This document shows positions 31,835 to 41,438 of a stretch of DNA of 44,365 nucleotides, piece after piece. A model generated the notes under the pieces. It saw nothing but the letters and a program-made list of their open reading frames with translations. It was not told the origin of the DNA and did no database searches. The DNA is taken from positions 1-44,365 of the forward strand of contig DVLE01000057.1 in assembly GCA_018715645.1 (NCBI GenBank), written 5' to 3'. Within the stretch, counting starts at the first letter, position 1; every line of letters starts with the position of its first letter. The DNA is from Candidatus Merdisoma merdipullorum. GTDB lineage: Bacteria; Bacillota; Clostridia; Lachnospirales; Lachnospiraceae. The position numbers were made by a program, and so were the translations under genes.

Positions 31835-32275
31835 TCACCAGATCCTGCGGGACATGGTCAGATAAGGTTCGTCAGCCTTGCTCTGCCGCTTTCTTGCAGC
31901 CTGAGTCCGGCAATAATCAAGAAGTTCCCTCGCGTCAGCCCAGAATGCCTGCGTCTCCGGATCCGAATCAATCAGGGTAAAGATACGCTCAAAGTAGGGA
32001 ATCGCTTCTTCCTCCCTGTCCAGCCAGTAGAGGGCAAAGCCCATGCGGAAATTCCAGTTGGCGTCATCCTCCTCCACCGCGCTTTGCAGAAGCTCAATGG
32101 CGTGCAGATGATATTCCGGATGCTCCGCGCCGCAGGCAGCATTTTCATAGGCTCTGGCCAGAAGTCCGGTAAGTTCATTGCTGCGCTCGGAGTCCGGAAT
32201 CTTCTCCAATTCTTCGATGATTTTCTGGTACTCATCGTTCTGATGCCATTCTTCCAACTGTTCCAATAATGTCAT
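31835..32275 (-). CDS. TPR-like helical repeat protein
   Basis: The 146-aa protein consists of antiparallel helical hairpins with TPR-like spacing: NELTGLLARAYENAA, HAIELLQSAVEEDD, NWNFRMGFALYWLDREEEAIPYFERI. Such repeats bind partner proteins. The start at 32275 follows GGAGGTGGAAAG and overlaps the Nudix stop by ATGA. A longer in-frame reading upstream lies inside the Nudix gene and is rejected. It is the last gene of the minus-strand operon; partner unknown. Confidence 0.72.
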   Translation of the reverse strand: MTLLEQLEEWHQNDEYQKIIEELEKIPDSERSNELTGLLARAYENAACGAEHPEYHLHAIELLQSAVEEDDANWNFRMGFALYWLDREEEAIPYFERIFTLIDSDPETQAFWADARELLDYCRTQAARKRQSKADEPYLTMSRRIW

Positions 32276-32892
32276 CTTTCCACCTCCAGGAATGCAAAAG
32301 GCTTCTGAGGATCCGCATGGAGGAAATGCATCATCATATAAGCGCACATCAGAGATACATGTTCTTCCTTCAAAATTCTCCTGATTTCATTCCGGTCTGC
32401 AAGCACAACTTCTATGTCCTCGCTGTCTTCCAGTCCCTCTCTGGAAATCTCTCCGTCCGCCGTCCCATACACGGCGGCACAGGATTCATCCGTCATGCCA
32501 ATCGTCGTGAAATAGGGCTTTGAGTAGATGGAATCCACCTCGATGGGATGAAAAGTAAGTCCCGTTTCCTCTTTCAGCTCCCGGATTCCGGCTGCGTGAA
32601 AGTCTTCGCCCTCATCCACCAGACCGGCAGGAAATTCGTAGATATAATCTCCGATGCTGAAGCGGTACTGACGAATCAAAACCACCCGATCCTTCGATTC
32701 TCCGTAAAGCGCGTAGATAATGACGCCATCCGGGCGGTTTTCTCTCGTGTTGAGCTTCAGCTCTGCGGCGCTGCGGGCGCGGGAGGCGATATGATAAAGC
32801 CCTGTTTCTCCCGTTCGTTTTTCAATATCCAGATTGTACATATTCAGAAACCTGTTTTCTGTCACCTGAGTGACCTTCCGAATTTTGCTCAT
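32272..32892 (-). CDS. Nudix hydrolase, ADP-ribose pyrophosphatase-like
   Basis: The 206-aa protein carries a Nudix box with GLVDEGEDFHAAGIRELKEE (G-x5-E-x7-REUxEExGU pattern, with RELKEETGL intact), which binds Mg2+ and cleaves a nucleoside diphosphate linkage. The surrounding sequence (VVLIRQYRFSIGDYIYEFPAG upstream of the box, FTTIGMTDE downstream) is typical of ADP-ribose pyrophosphatases (NudF type). The start at 32892 follows GGGAGGA. It is coupled by overlap to the TPR-like gene. Confidence 0.88.
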   Translation of the reverse strand: MSKIRKVTQVTENRFLNMYNLDIEKRTGETGLYHIASRARSAAELKLNTRENRPDGVIIYALYGESKDRVVLIRQYRFSIGDYIYEFPAGLVDEGEDFHAAGIRELKEETGLTFHPIEVDSIYSKPYFTTIGMTDESCAAVYGTADGEISREGLEDSEDIEVVLADRNEIRRILKEEHVSLMCAYMMMHFLHADPQKPFAFLEVER

Positions 32893-32922
32893 AAGCTTGT
32901 ATTCCTCCCCCAAAGGCCTGAA

Positions 32923-33609
32923 TTACATAAAACGACATAAAAGAATAGGCAGCAGTACGGCTGGCACAGAGTTCATCACGCAGATTTTATTTTTAAATAT
33001 CATATTGATGCCGATTCCGATGATAAGCAGGGATCCCACACAGGTCATCTCGTTGATCACGGAGGTCGTAAGATACGGCCCCACAAAGCGGGCGCAGACA
33101 GTGATTGCACCCTCGTAAAGCAGACACAAAATACAGGAAAACATAACGCCGATTCCCATGCTGGAAGCCAGTACGACGGCAGCGATGCCGTCAATCAATG
33201 CCTTTGCGATCAGTGTGCTGTGATCGAGAGACAGCCCGCTTTGGAGGGAACCTACGATAGCCATAGCTCCGATACAGAACAGAAGGCTTGCGCTTACAAA
33301 ACCTTCCGCGACAGAGGCTCCGTCACCGGAAGGCCGACATTTGGACTGTATCCAGGAGCCTAAGTGTTCCAAACGCTGCTGCAGGGAAAGAAGTTCCCCA
33401 ATAACCGTACCTGCAGCCATGGAAACAATCGCAATCAAGACATTTTCGCCTTCCAGAGCCCCGCTGATGCCGATATAGAGTACACAGAGCGCCATGGCGT
33501 TCATGATAGAAGCTCCCATGCGTTCTGGAATCCCTTTTTTGAGCAGAAGCCCGGCCGCGCTGCCAACTATGATAGCGAATACATTGATCAAGACTCCTGT
33601 CAGTATCAT
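32923..33609 (-). CDS. DUF554 membrane protein
   Basis: The 228-aa protein has six or seven hydrophobic segments and the family opening MILTGVLINVFAIIVGSAAG, then GASIMNAMALCVLYIGISGAL and GIAAVVLASSMGIGVMFS. DUF554 (YdfK/YqgA-like) proteins are predicted transporters of unknown substrate. GAAGGAGG precedes the start. It lies five bases after rsfS on the same strand, so it is part of the operon though functionally unrelated as far as can be seen. Confidence 0.88.
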   Translation of the reverse strand: MILTGVLINVFAIIVGSAAGLLLKKGIPERMGASIMNAMALCVLYIGISGALEGENVLIAIVSMAAGTVIGELLSLQQRLEHLGSWIQSKCRPSGDGASVAEGFVSASLLFCIGAMAIVGSLQSGLSLDHSTLIAKALIDGIAAVVLASSMGIGVMFSCILCLLYEGAITVCARFVGPYLTTSVINEMTCVGSLLIIGIGINMIFKNKICVMNSVPAVLLPILLCRFM

Positions 33610-33614
33610 TTTTG

Positions 33615-33980
33615 TTACGCCTCCTTCAGCTCCTCCGGGGAAATGACTGAGCCGTCTCTCCAGATACGTTCCAGATCATAAAAGAGGCGGTTTTCCTCAT
33701 CAAAAATGTGAACAATAATATCACCGTAATCCAAAAGAATCCAGTTGGCCGTCTGATAGCCCTCGATCTGTCTGGGCGAAAATCCAGCCTTGTGAAGCTC
33801 TTCCTGTACATTGTCTACCATGGCCTGTACCTGATTTTTATTGGAACCGCTGGCGATTAAAAAATAATCGGCAAGGACGGAGATCCCGGAAATGTCCAGG
33901 ATGCGAATGTCACGCGCTTTTTTGTCTTCCAGCGCTTCGTAAGCCAGGCGCGCCATCTGTTTTGACTGTGTCTGTGTCAT
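33615..33980 (-). CDS. rsfS: Ribosome silencing factor RsfS
   Basis: RsfS binds L14 and blocks joining of the ribosomal subunits in stationary phase or starvation. The 121-aa protein matches the family: AYEALEDKKARDIRILDIS, SVLADYFLIASGSNKNQVQAM and EGYQTANWILLDYGDIIVHIF, ending in LERIWRD. The gene order nadD-yqeK-rsfS is conserved in Firmicutes. Its start overlaps the end of yqeK by four bases. Confidence 0.95.
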   Translation of the reverse strand: MTQTQSKQMARLAYEALEDKKARDIRILDISGISVLADYFLIASGSNKNQVQAMVDNVQEELHKAGFSPRQIEGYQTANWILLDYGDIIVHIFDEENRLFYDLERIWRDGSVISPEELKEA

Positions 33981-34591
33981 ACATCTTCCTCCTCATCCGG
34001 CTTTTTTTCAGCCGCTTCTCTCTTGGCCTTATAATACTCATAGGCTTTGATGGTCATGTTGTCAACCTCTCCGGAACCGCCGTCCAGATAATCCAGCGTA
34101 TCCGACAGAATCTTATAGAGAGCCTCATCCAGATTGAGGAACGCAAGCTTGCGTACTTCTGTCAGATTGGGCGCCTTATTCCGGCGCGGTTCAATATAAT
34201 CAGCCACATAGACAATCTTGTCCAGCAGCGACATATTTGGCTTCCCGGTTGTATGGTTCAAAATCGCGCTGACGATTTCCTTGTCATTCACCCCATACTC
34301 ATGCATGGCAAGAAAGGCTCCCAGCTTGGCGTGAAGGAGAAACGGATTGCGCCGTTCCACCTCTGTAATCTGAATATTGTGTTTTTCACAGAGCTTCAGC
34401 TTTTTGCCGTTGGGAATACATTTTGCGCAGTCATGGAGAAGTCCGGCAAGCTGAGCCTTCTGAATATCATACTCATAACGCATGGCGAGGGCAGCGCAGG
34501 TATACATGACGCCCAGGGTATGCTGGTAACGCCCGTCATCCATGTCATGCTTGAGCTTTTTCTGGTATGCCTTCATATCATAGTTTTTCAT
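33977..34591 (-). CDS. yqeK: YqeK, HD-domain dinucleoside tetraphosphatase
   Basis: YqeK-type HD enzymes split diadenosine tetraphosphate symmetrically into ADP. The 204-aa protein shows DGRYQHTLGV, the HD pair in GLLHDCAKCIP, HAKLGAFLA, ILNHTTGKP and KIVYVADYIEP, the full set of metal ligands expected. The start at 34591 overlaps the end of nadD by 14 bases and has GAAGGAGAGGAG upstream inside nadD. Its end is very acidic (KKPDEEEDV). Confidence 0.93.
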   Translation of the reverse strand: MKNYDMKAYQKKLKHDMDDGRYQHTLGVMYTCAALAMRYEYDIQKAQLAGLLHDCAKCIPNGKKLKLCEKHNIQITEVERRNPFLLHAKLGAFLAMHEYGVNDKEIVSAILNHTTGKPNMSLLDKIVYVADYIEPRRNKAPNLTEVRKLAFLNLDEALYKILSDTLDYLDGGSGEVDNMTIKAYEYYKAKREAAEKKPDEEEDV

Positions 34592-35231
34592 TCCCGTTCT
34601 CCTCTCCTTCCCCTGACAGATATAATCCTTCCGCGTAAATATATGCTTCCACACAGGCAGGCACATAGTACCGGATGCTGCGGTGATTCTGCACTCTCTC
34701 CCGAATCATATTGGAAGAAATATCGATATTGGTCGTTTCAAGCGGATAAATACGCGCTCCAAAACGCTTGGAGAGGGCTCCAATCCAGCTTTCCAGCTCC
34801 AGAGGCTTCATGCCGTCTCTGACGGCGGCCAGAATCCTGCAGCAGTCACAGATACGCTGAGGCTCCATCCAGGTATGGAAATGGACCAGTGAATCTGCAC
34901 CGAGAATAAAATAGTAATCCGTATCAGGATTGTTTTTCGTCAAAAATTCCAAGGTCTCATAGGTGTAATGATAATCCTGAGGCGTTTTTTCAAAATCTGA
35001 GACACGTAAGTGCGGATTATCCGCCACTGCCAGCTCCGCCATCTGCGTACGCTGAAGCATTGTGGCATTGACCTGTCCGGCCTTGTGGGGCGGATTGCCA
35101 TTTGGCATAATCAGCACATAATCCAGGGAAAAGGCTTCATAGGCTGCTTCCGCTAAAATCAAATGTCCGGTATGAATGGGATCGAAGGTTCCGCCCAGAA
35201 TGCCTACTTTTTTTCGCTTTCCAGTATCCAT
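34578..35231 (-). CDS. nadD: Nicotinate-nucleotide adenylyltransferase
   Basis: NadD makes deamido-NAD from nicotinate mononucleotide and ATP. The 217-aa protein has the nucleotidyltransferase signature VGILGGTFDPIHTGHL, the substrate region MPNGNPPHK, YYFILGADSLVHFHTW and ISSNMIRERV (the ISSTxIR-type motif). The start at 35231 begins MDTGKRKKVGI; the ribosome binding site is weak (AAGGATG 13 bases away), and a longer upstream reading is rejected because its first 35 residues are basic and unconserved-looking. Confidence 0.95.
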   Translation of the reverse strand: MDTGKRKKVGILGGTFDPIHTGHLILAEAAYEAFSLDYVLIMPNGNPPHKAGQVNATMLQRTQMAELAVADNPHLRVSDFEKTPQDYHYTYETLEFLTKNNPDTDYYFILGADSLVHFHTWMEPQRICDCCRILAAVRDGMKPLELESWIGALSKRFGARIYPLETTNIDISSNMIRERVQNHRSIRYYVPACVEAYIYAEGLYLSGEGEENGNEKL

Positions 35232-35256
35232 AAGCAGCGTTTCATCCTTTTTCCTA

Positions 35257-35559
35257 TTATACAGGAAGAACAATCTTCTTTTTCTTGTCCTTTTCGTCTT
35301 TATTTTCCCGGTAAAGGACAATCTTTTTTCCAATCACCTGTACTACCTGAGAACGGGTGCGGTCTGCAATCAGCTCTGCGATCTCGCGGGGATTGTCGGC
35401 GCAGTTCTGAAGCACGCTGAGCTTGATAAGCTCTCTGGCCGCAAGAGCCTCCTCAATCGCCTTGATGAGTTCCGGCGTCACAGAAGACTTTCCCACCTGG
35501 AAAATGGGATCCATTGTCATCGCAAGGCTTTTTAAATATGCCCGTTGTTTGCTTGTCAT
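35257..35559 (-). CDS. yhbY: YhbY-type RNA-binding protein (CRM domain)
   Basis: The 100-aa protein is a single CRM domain: TSKQRAYLKSLAMTMDPIFQVGKSSVTPELI, ELIKLSVLQNC and QVVQVIGKKIVLYRENKD. YhbY associates with pre-50S ribosomal subunits and binds RNA through the GKSS-type loop. AAAGGAGC precedes the start at 35559; a longer frame reaches into obgE and is rejected. It lies 10 bases after obgE. Confidence 0.92.
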   Translation of the reverse strand: MTSKQRAYLKSLAMTMDPIFQVGKSSVTPELIKAIEEALAARELIKLSVLQNCADNPREIAELIADRTRSQVVQVIGKKIVLYRENKDEKDKKKKIVLPV

Positions 35560-35569
35560 AGTTGCTCCT

Positions 35570-36924
<1,355 letters not shown>

Positions 36925-36932
36925 ACACCAAC

Positions 36933-37220
36933 TTATTCTGCTGCTACCGGAACGATAGAAACCTGCTTCTTATCTCTGCCCTTTCTCTCGAATCTGACGA
37001 TTCCGTCTGTCAGAGCGAACAGGGTGTCATCTCCGCCGCGTCCTACGTTCACACCGGGGTGAATCTTGGTTCCGCGCTGTCTGTAAAGAATGTTGCCAGC
37101 CTTTACAAACTGTCCGTCGGCTCTCTTGGCTCCAAGTCTCTTAGACTCAGAATCTCTGCCGTTCTTTGTGGAACCTACTCCCTTTTTATGAGCGAACAAC
37201 TGAAGGTTCATCTGTAACAT
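36933..37220 (-). CDS. rpmA: Ribosomal protein L27 with cleavable N-terminus
   Basis: The 95-aa L27 starts [21 protein letters not shown] in sequence, i.e. the Firmicute type with a nine-residue leader that Prp removes after Phe9 so that AHKKG can reach the peptidyl-transferase centre. The rest ([43 protein letters not shown]) is fully conserved. The start at 37220 follows AAGGAGGTG. It lies four bases after prp. Confidence 0.97.
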   Translation of the reverse strand: MLQMNLQLFAHKKGVGSTKNGRDSESKRLGAKRADGQFVKAGNILYRQRGTKIHPGVNVGRGGDDTLFALTDGIVRFERKGRDKKQVSIVPVAAE

Positions 37221-37224
37221 GATC

Positions 37225-37545
37225 CTACACCTCCTTGAATACAATCCTGATGTACGATGTTCCGTAATTTCTTTGAATGTCTGTCAGTCCAAGTACCATG
37301 GAATCCAGCAGCAGTACGGCCTTTTCCGAGAGCGCTTCAGGAAAGCTGCAGCTTAAGAAGCCGTCCTTCTCCTCTCCGGAAAACTGATCCTCCGTAAAGG
37401 CTTCTATGGAATTCAGCGTATTCAGTGAAAGCACACTGACCGCCGCGCACACAATATCCTGCCCTTCGTCGGCGTATCCGGCATGTCCCTCTATCGTGAA
37501 GCCTGCGTACTGCCCGGATCTCTTATATATGGTAACGGCTGTCAT
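37225..37545 (-). CDS. prp: Ribosomal-processing cysteine protease Prp
   Basis: Prp cuts the leader off L27. The 106-aa protein has the catalytic His21 in [12 protein letters not shown] and Cys33 in [11 protein letters not shown], as in staphylococcal Prp. It always lies between rplU and rpmA in Firmicutes, as here, with gaps of five and four bases. The ribosome binding site is weak, so translation probably depends on coupling to rplU. Confidence 0.95.
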   Translation of the reverse strand: MTAVTIYKRSGQYAGFTIEGHAGYADEGQDIVCAAVSVLSLNTLNSIEAFTEDQFSGEEKDGFLSCSFPEALSEKAVLLLDSMVLGLTDIQRNYGTSYIRIVFKEV

Positions 37546-37550
37546 GACGG

Positions 37551-37862
37551 TTACTGAACAGAGATCTTCTCGATCTTAACTGCCGTGTACTGCTGTCTGT
37601 GGCCGTTCTTCTTGTGATAACCAGATTTTCTCTTGTACTTGTAAACGATGACCTTCTTCGCCTTGCCGTCACCGATTACAGATGCAGTTACCGTAGCTCC
37701 GGCTACCGTCGGTGTTCCTACGGTCAGAGTATCTCCGCCTACTGCCAGAACCTGATCGAAGCTGTAGGTCTCTCCGGCTTCTACGCCAAGCTTCTCAACC
37801 CTGATCACGTCGCCTTCTGATACCTTGTACTGTTTACCACCTGTTGCAATGATTGCGTACAT
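37551..37862 (-). CDS. rplU: Ribosomal protein L21
   Basis: The 103-aa protein is full-length L21: [68 protein letters not shown] precedes the start. It heads the rplU-prp-rpmA-obgE-yhbY-nadD-yqeK-rsfS unit and is preceded by an L21 leader and a strong promoter. Confidence 0.97.
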   Translation of the reverse strand: MYAIIATGGKQYKVSEGDVIRVEKLGVEAGETYSFDQVLAVGGDTLTVGTPTVAGATVTASVIGDGKAKKVIVYKYKRKSGYHKKNGHRQQYTAVKIEKISVQ

Positions 37863-37950
37863 TCTGTGGCACCTCCTGATTATTTACTCGCCAACTTTGG
37901 TGATGCGTCATCTGAAAAAGCGCATACTTCTACCTCATTGTGCGGCATCC
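37863..37950 (-). promoter_or_regulatory. Ribosomal protein L21 leader RNA
   Basis: The minus-strand leader contains TGCCGCA, AATGAGGTAGAAGTATGCGC, TTTTTC, GATGACGCATCACC and ends in the ribosome binding site. This matches my memory of the Firmicute L21 leader family, thought to let L21 repress its own operon. The AGTATGCGC/GATGACGCAT block can form the inner stem. Confidence 0.65.
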
Positions 37951-37955
37951 GTAAT

Positions 37956-37984
37956 ATCATAGCATAGGTATCCCAGGCTGTCAA
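37956..37984 (-). promoter_or_regulatory. Promoter of the rplU operon
   Basis: On the minus strand TTGACA (complement of 37979-37984) and TATGAT (complement of 37956-37961) are 17 bases apart, about 95 bases before the rplU start. Confidence 0.8.
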
Positions 37985-38024
37985 GAGGGCTTCAGAAATT
38001 TTTGCCATGTACTTCCGCATCCAT

Positions 38025-39242
38025 TTATACAAAGACATATTCCTTCAGGCGGTCAAAGGCTTCTACGACAAGACTGTGGGGCAGCGCCAGATTCATGCGG
38101 ATATGGCAGTCTCCGTGGAAGGGGCGTCCATCCTGCCAGATCACGCCCACTTCGATACCTGCTTTCTGCAGCTTGTCAATCGTTGTATGGTGTTCCCGGC
38201 ACCAGTCTGTGCAGTCCAGAAACAGCATATAAGTACCCTGAGGCATGGCCGTGCGGATTCCCGCAAAGTTGTCATGGATAAACGAAACCGCATACTCCAG
38301 ATTGTTCTTAAGGACCTGTCGAAGTTCGTCCAGCCACTCCTGCCCTTCCTCGCTGTAAGCGGCAATCAAGGCGTGCATGGAGAGTACATTCATGGAATTA
38401 TAATGGGTAGCGGCTCCCGCTTTTGTGATCCGATCTCTCAGCAGAGGATTGTAAATCACATGATAAGAACCCACAAGACCGGACAGATTAAAGGTCTTTG
38501 ACGGAGCATACAGAGCAACCGTGCGCATCCGGGCGTCGTCGGAAATCATCTGTGTGGGAATATGGCGGTATCCGGGCATGGTCAGATCCGCCCATATCTC
38601 ATCCGAGATCACGTATACGTCATATTTCTGATAAAGTTCCATCAGCTTCCGGATTTCCCATTCTTCCCACACACGGCCCGTGGGATTATGGGGAGAACAA
38701 AAAATAGCCGTATGGATATTTCCGCCGGAAATTTTCCGCTCCAAATCCTCGTAATCCAGCCGCCACACGCCCTGTTCATCCTGAACGAGCGGATTCAGAA
38801 CCAGATTCCAGCCATTGTCTTCTGCACAGTGCGTAAAACCGATATAGGTAGGAGACTGAATCACAATGGAATCTCCGGGCTGGCACAAAATCTTCAGGGC
38901 GCTCACCACTCCGCCCAGCACGCCGTTCTCATATCCGATACATTCTTTCGTAAGGCCTGTGGTGCCATAGCGTTCCTCATGCCACCGTATGATATTATGA
39001 AAATAAGCTTCTGTAGGCTGAAAATACCCATAGGCCGGATGTGCGGCTCTCTCTATCATCGCTTTTGGAATCTCCGGAAAAGCGGGAAAATTCATGTCCG
39101 CCACCCACATGGGGATCACAGAAAAGCCATCCTTTATTTTGGCATCCGCGAAAAAACCGTTTCCGCCGCCGGAGCCTGGAATATCCACAGCGATGGCATC
39201 CTTCCCAAGCCGGTCCATGATTGTCGTAAAGTCGTACTTCAT
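38025..39242 (-). CDS. PatB/MalY-family aminotransferase (cystathionine beta-lyase-like)
   Basis: The 405-aa PLP enzyme is of fold type I class I/II. PMWVADMNFP near residue 44, YGYFQPTEAY, SPTYIGF, FCSPHNPTGRVW and ISDEIWADL are as in PatB/MalY, with the PLP Lys249 in APSKTFNLSGL and the carboxylate-binding Arg in HIRMNLALP. Family members cleave cystathionine or cysteine-type C-S bonds; MalY also acts as a regulator in E. coli. Here the substrate is inferred only from family. The start at 39242 follows AGAAAGGAAG. It sits between rng and rplU, genes that are often direct neighbours in related bacteria. Confidence 0.88.
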   Translation of the reverse strand: MKYDFTTIMDRLGKDAIAVDIPGSGGGNGFFADAKIKDGFSVIPMWVADMNFPAFPEIPKAMIERAAHPAYGYFQPTEAYFHNIIRWHEERYGTTGLTKECIGYENGVLGGVVSALKILCQPGDSIVIQSPTYIGFTHCAEDNGWNLVLNPLVQDEQGVWRLDYEDLERKISGGNIHTAIFCSPHNPTGRVWEEWEIRKLMELYQKYDVYVISDEIWADLTMPGYRHIPTQMISDDARMRTVALYAPSKTFNLSGLVGSYHVIYNPLLRDRITKAGAATHYNSMNVLSMHALIAAYSEEGQEWLDELRQVLKNNLEYAVSFIHDNFAGIRTAMPQGTYMLFLDCTDWCREHHTTIDKLQKAGIEVGVIWQDGRPFHGDCHIRMNLALPHSLVVEAFDRLKEYVFV

Positions 39243-39360
39243 ATACTGTCTTCCTTTCTCTCCTGTCAATACCGTCTGTCGTCCTGGGCATACCCTTAAT
39301 CCTAAGCTGCCTCAGACTCTACAGCTTTTCTGAGAAGCATACAGCGTCTGTTACGAACAC

Positions 39361-39504
39361 CCCCGCCGCTATGGTTTCCTGAAAGAACCCTTGGAGAGCG
39401 TCGGCACTTGGATTGCCGGGCCGTTTTTGGGACCGGCAATCCTTAGTACCGTTACGCTCGACAGGAGCAAAAGCGAGTTCTGGAAGGAAACCATAGCGGC
39501 GGGG
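39361..39504. repeat. 144-nt nested inverted repeat
   Basis: The outer arms 39361-39380 and 39485-39504 are perfect 20-bp reverse complements (CCCCGCCGCTATGGTTTCCT). Inner blocks also pair: GAGCGTCGGCACT (39396-39408) with AGTACCGTTACGCTC (39445-39459), imperfectly, and GGATTGCCGG (39410-39419) with CCGGCAATCC (39433-39442), perfectly. The whole element can fold into one long interrupted hairpin. It lies nine bases after the RNase G stop codon (minus strand). It may be a giant terminator, a small structured RNA, or a MITE-like insertion; no target duplication is evident. Confidence 0.8.
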
Positions 39505-39513
39505 CATCCGTAC

Positions 39514-40716
39514 TTAGTCACTGTATACCTGCTCAGAAAGCGATTTCTGAGTTTTCTTGCGCGTAATTTCTACCAGTCCCAGCGCCGTCATATCCACCAG
39601 CGTCGTCTTTACCGGATCGTGCTTCAGCTCAGAAGCCAGATAATCCATAAGCGCCTTCTGATCTTCCTGGGCTTCCATATCAATAAAGTCCGCGATGATG
39701 ATGCCGGACAGATTCCGCAGGCGAAGCTGTCTGGAGATCTCGGCGGCCGCTTCTTTGTTAATCTTAAGGAAGGTATCCTGCTGTTTTTTTCGTCCCTGGT
39801 ATTTCCCGGTATTCACATCGATCACTGTAAGGGCTTCTGTAGGCTGAATCACCAGATAGCCGCCGGATTTCAGCCATACCCGCTCCCGCAGAGCGTCCTC
39901 CAGCGCTCCTGCAAGCCCGTAAAGGCTGTTCAGGGAGGGCGCTTCCTGCTCATAAAGCTGCAGTTTCTTCCGATCCTCCGGCTGATGCGCTTTCAGATAA
40001 GCGTCAAGCTCGTCGTAAATCCCGGCGTCATCCGTCACAATCCTGGTAAAACGGTTTTTGGGCAGGCTCCGGATTCTGGCCGCGTAAGCGGAAGGTTCCC
40101 GGTATACAAGAGAAAAGCACGTCTGGTTCCGTCCGGTTTCCAGTGTCCGCCGTACAAGGGCAGTCAGGCGTGCCAGTTCTTCTCTCAGTTCTTCCTCTCC
40201 GGCTCCCGCCGCGTTGGTACGGACGATGATCCCGAAATCTTCCTGCAAAAAAGGTTCCGCGATCTGGCGAAGGCGCTGACGCTCCGCCTGATCCAGCTTG
40301 GAGGAAATGCCAAGGCTCTTGTTCTGCGTAGTGAGTACCAGATATTTTCCTGCAAAGTTCAGGTTGCAGGTAACGGTGGGCGCCTTTGTCTTGACGGCTT
40401 CTCGGCTGACCTGGACCAAAAGCTCATCCCCAGGCATAAGTCCCGGTTTTTTCTTCTCCGATGTGTAGAGAGGAGCTTTGTTCTCCGCCAAAGAATAATA
40501 ACAAAGCACGCCTCCGGCAATCTCGATAAAGGCGGCGCTGATGTTGGAAAGGATATTTTTCACCTTGCCCACGTAGATATTTCCAAGCAAAGTCTGCTCG
40601 CCAGAGGACATACAGGAAAGTTCTGACGCGCGTCCGTTCTCATAAAAGGCGCTGACAATTCTTTCTTTTCCCCGGACCAAAAGACGGGTTACGAGATAGG
40701 TCCCCTGCTCCTCCAT
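39514..40716 (-). CDS. rng: Ribonuclease G/E family protein
   Basis: RNase G/E enzymes cut single-stranded RNA and start mRNA decay or rRNA processing. The 400-aa protein has an S1 domain (about 38-125, LGNIYVGKVKNILSNISAAFIEI) and the RNase H-like and DNase I-like core with catalytic Asp in TVIDVNTGK (about 300) and ADFIDME (about 343-346). It ends at TRKKTQKSLSEQ plus four residues, so the zinc-link CPxC motif and small C-terminal domain of E. coli RNase G (489 aa) are missing. That may be normal for its clade or reflect truncation near the hairpin behind it. GAGGAG precedes the start. It follows the radical SAM-linked gene by two bases. Confidence 0.92.
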   Translation of the reverse strand: MEEQGTYLVTRLLVRGKERIVSAFYENGRASELSCMSSGEQTLLGNIYVGKVKNILSNISAAFIEIAGGVLCYYSLAENKAPLYTSEKKKPGLMPGDELLVQVSREAVKTKAPTVTCNLNFAGKYLVLTTQNKSLGISSKLDQAERQRLRQIAEPFLQEDFGIIVRTNAAGAGEEELREELARLTALVRRTLETGRNQTCFSLVYREPSAYAARIRSLPKNRFTRIVTDDAGIYDELDAYLKAHQPEDRKKLQLYEQEAPSLNSLYGLAGALEDALRERVWLKSGGYLVIQPTEALTVIDVNTGKYQGRKKQQDTFLKINKEAAAEISRQLRLRNLSGIIIADFIDMEAQEDQKALMDYLASELKHDPVKTTLVDMTALGLVEITRKKTQKSLSEQVYSD

Positions 40717-40718
40717 AA

Positions 40719-41438
40719 CTAAAACTCCTCTCCCAGAGATTCCAGGCTTACAAAGCGCTTCTCCCCTTCTCTCCCCGTGTCCGCGTAAAGCTCTTTTCTG
40801 TGGATGAAAAGCGCGAACTCCGGCAAAGCGATATGAAGAAAGGCAAAAAAGGCTTCCATGACAAGTTCCGGCTTTACATTATCGGCGCTTCCTGCTGACA
40901 GACGCAGGAAGATACAGTCTCCTCCATCCGGTTCCTTTTTGCAGGTTCCTTCGTAAATCAAAGGTTTCAGATCAAGCTCTCTTTCTCCCTTTTTAGTCTT
41001 TTTTATGACCGAGATCGTGTCCTGACCGCAAAAAGACTCCCAGGCTGACGCCAGATCTTCCGGGAGAATCGAAGCATCCCGAAAACGAATCTCATAATCG
41101 GCCGCAGCCACAAGAGCCATGGCGTTCGAGGCCTTTTCCTCCGGAATTCTGCGGAAAGACAAGACCTCCACTCCCTCCGCCATCACGCTGTTCAGGCGCT
41201 GAACCGCCGATGCGGAAGACAGTTCGTTTCCAATCTCAATATCCAGATATTCTCCATCGCTGGTCAGTCCCACGCCCAGAGGCGACGCAAAGGACATGAT
41301 CATATGCGGACTGAAGCCGCTGGAATAGCAGATGTCTATATCGGCTCTGCGCATGGCCTTTTGGAAATACCGCATAAGATCCAGATGACCAATGAATTTC
41401 ATAATCCCGTATTTGCGGAATTTGATACGGATTTTCAT
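40719..41438 (-). CDS. Radical SAM-linked protein, TIGR03936/DUF2344 family
   Basis: The 239-aa protein matches the DUF2344 pattern: KIRIKFRKYGIMKFIGHLDLMRYFQ at the start and AMRRADIDICYSSGFSPHMIMSFASPLGVG after it. The family is always encoded beside, or fused to, the TIGR03960 radical SAM protein, as here, and precedes RNase G. Function is unknown; a tRNA or rRNA modification link has been suspected from gene order. The start at 41438 follows GGAAGGAGGG and overlaps the radical SAM stop by ATGA. Confidence 0.9.
   Translation of the reverse strand: MKIRIKFRKYGIMKFIGHLDLMRYFQKAMRRADIDICYSSGFSPHMIMSFASPLGVGLTSDGEYLDIEIGNELSSASAVQRLNSVMAEGVEVLSFRRIPEEKASNAMALVAAADYEIRFRDASILPEDLASAWESFCGQDTISVIKKTKKGERELDLKPLIYEGTCKKEPDGGDCIFLRLSAGSADNVKPELVMEAFFAFLHIALPEFALFIHRKELYADTGREGEKRFVSLESLGEEF

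Noticed and set aside
39391-40626. 411-codon plus-strand frame opposite RNase G
   Set aside because: It lies entirely antisense to a clear RNase G gene and across the inverted repeat, and its protein is rich in Arg, Phe and Gln in an antisense-like way.
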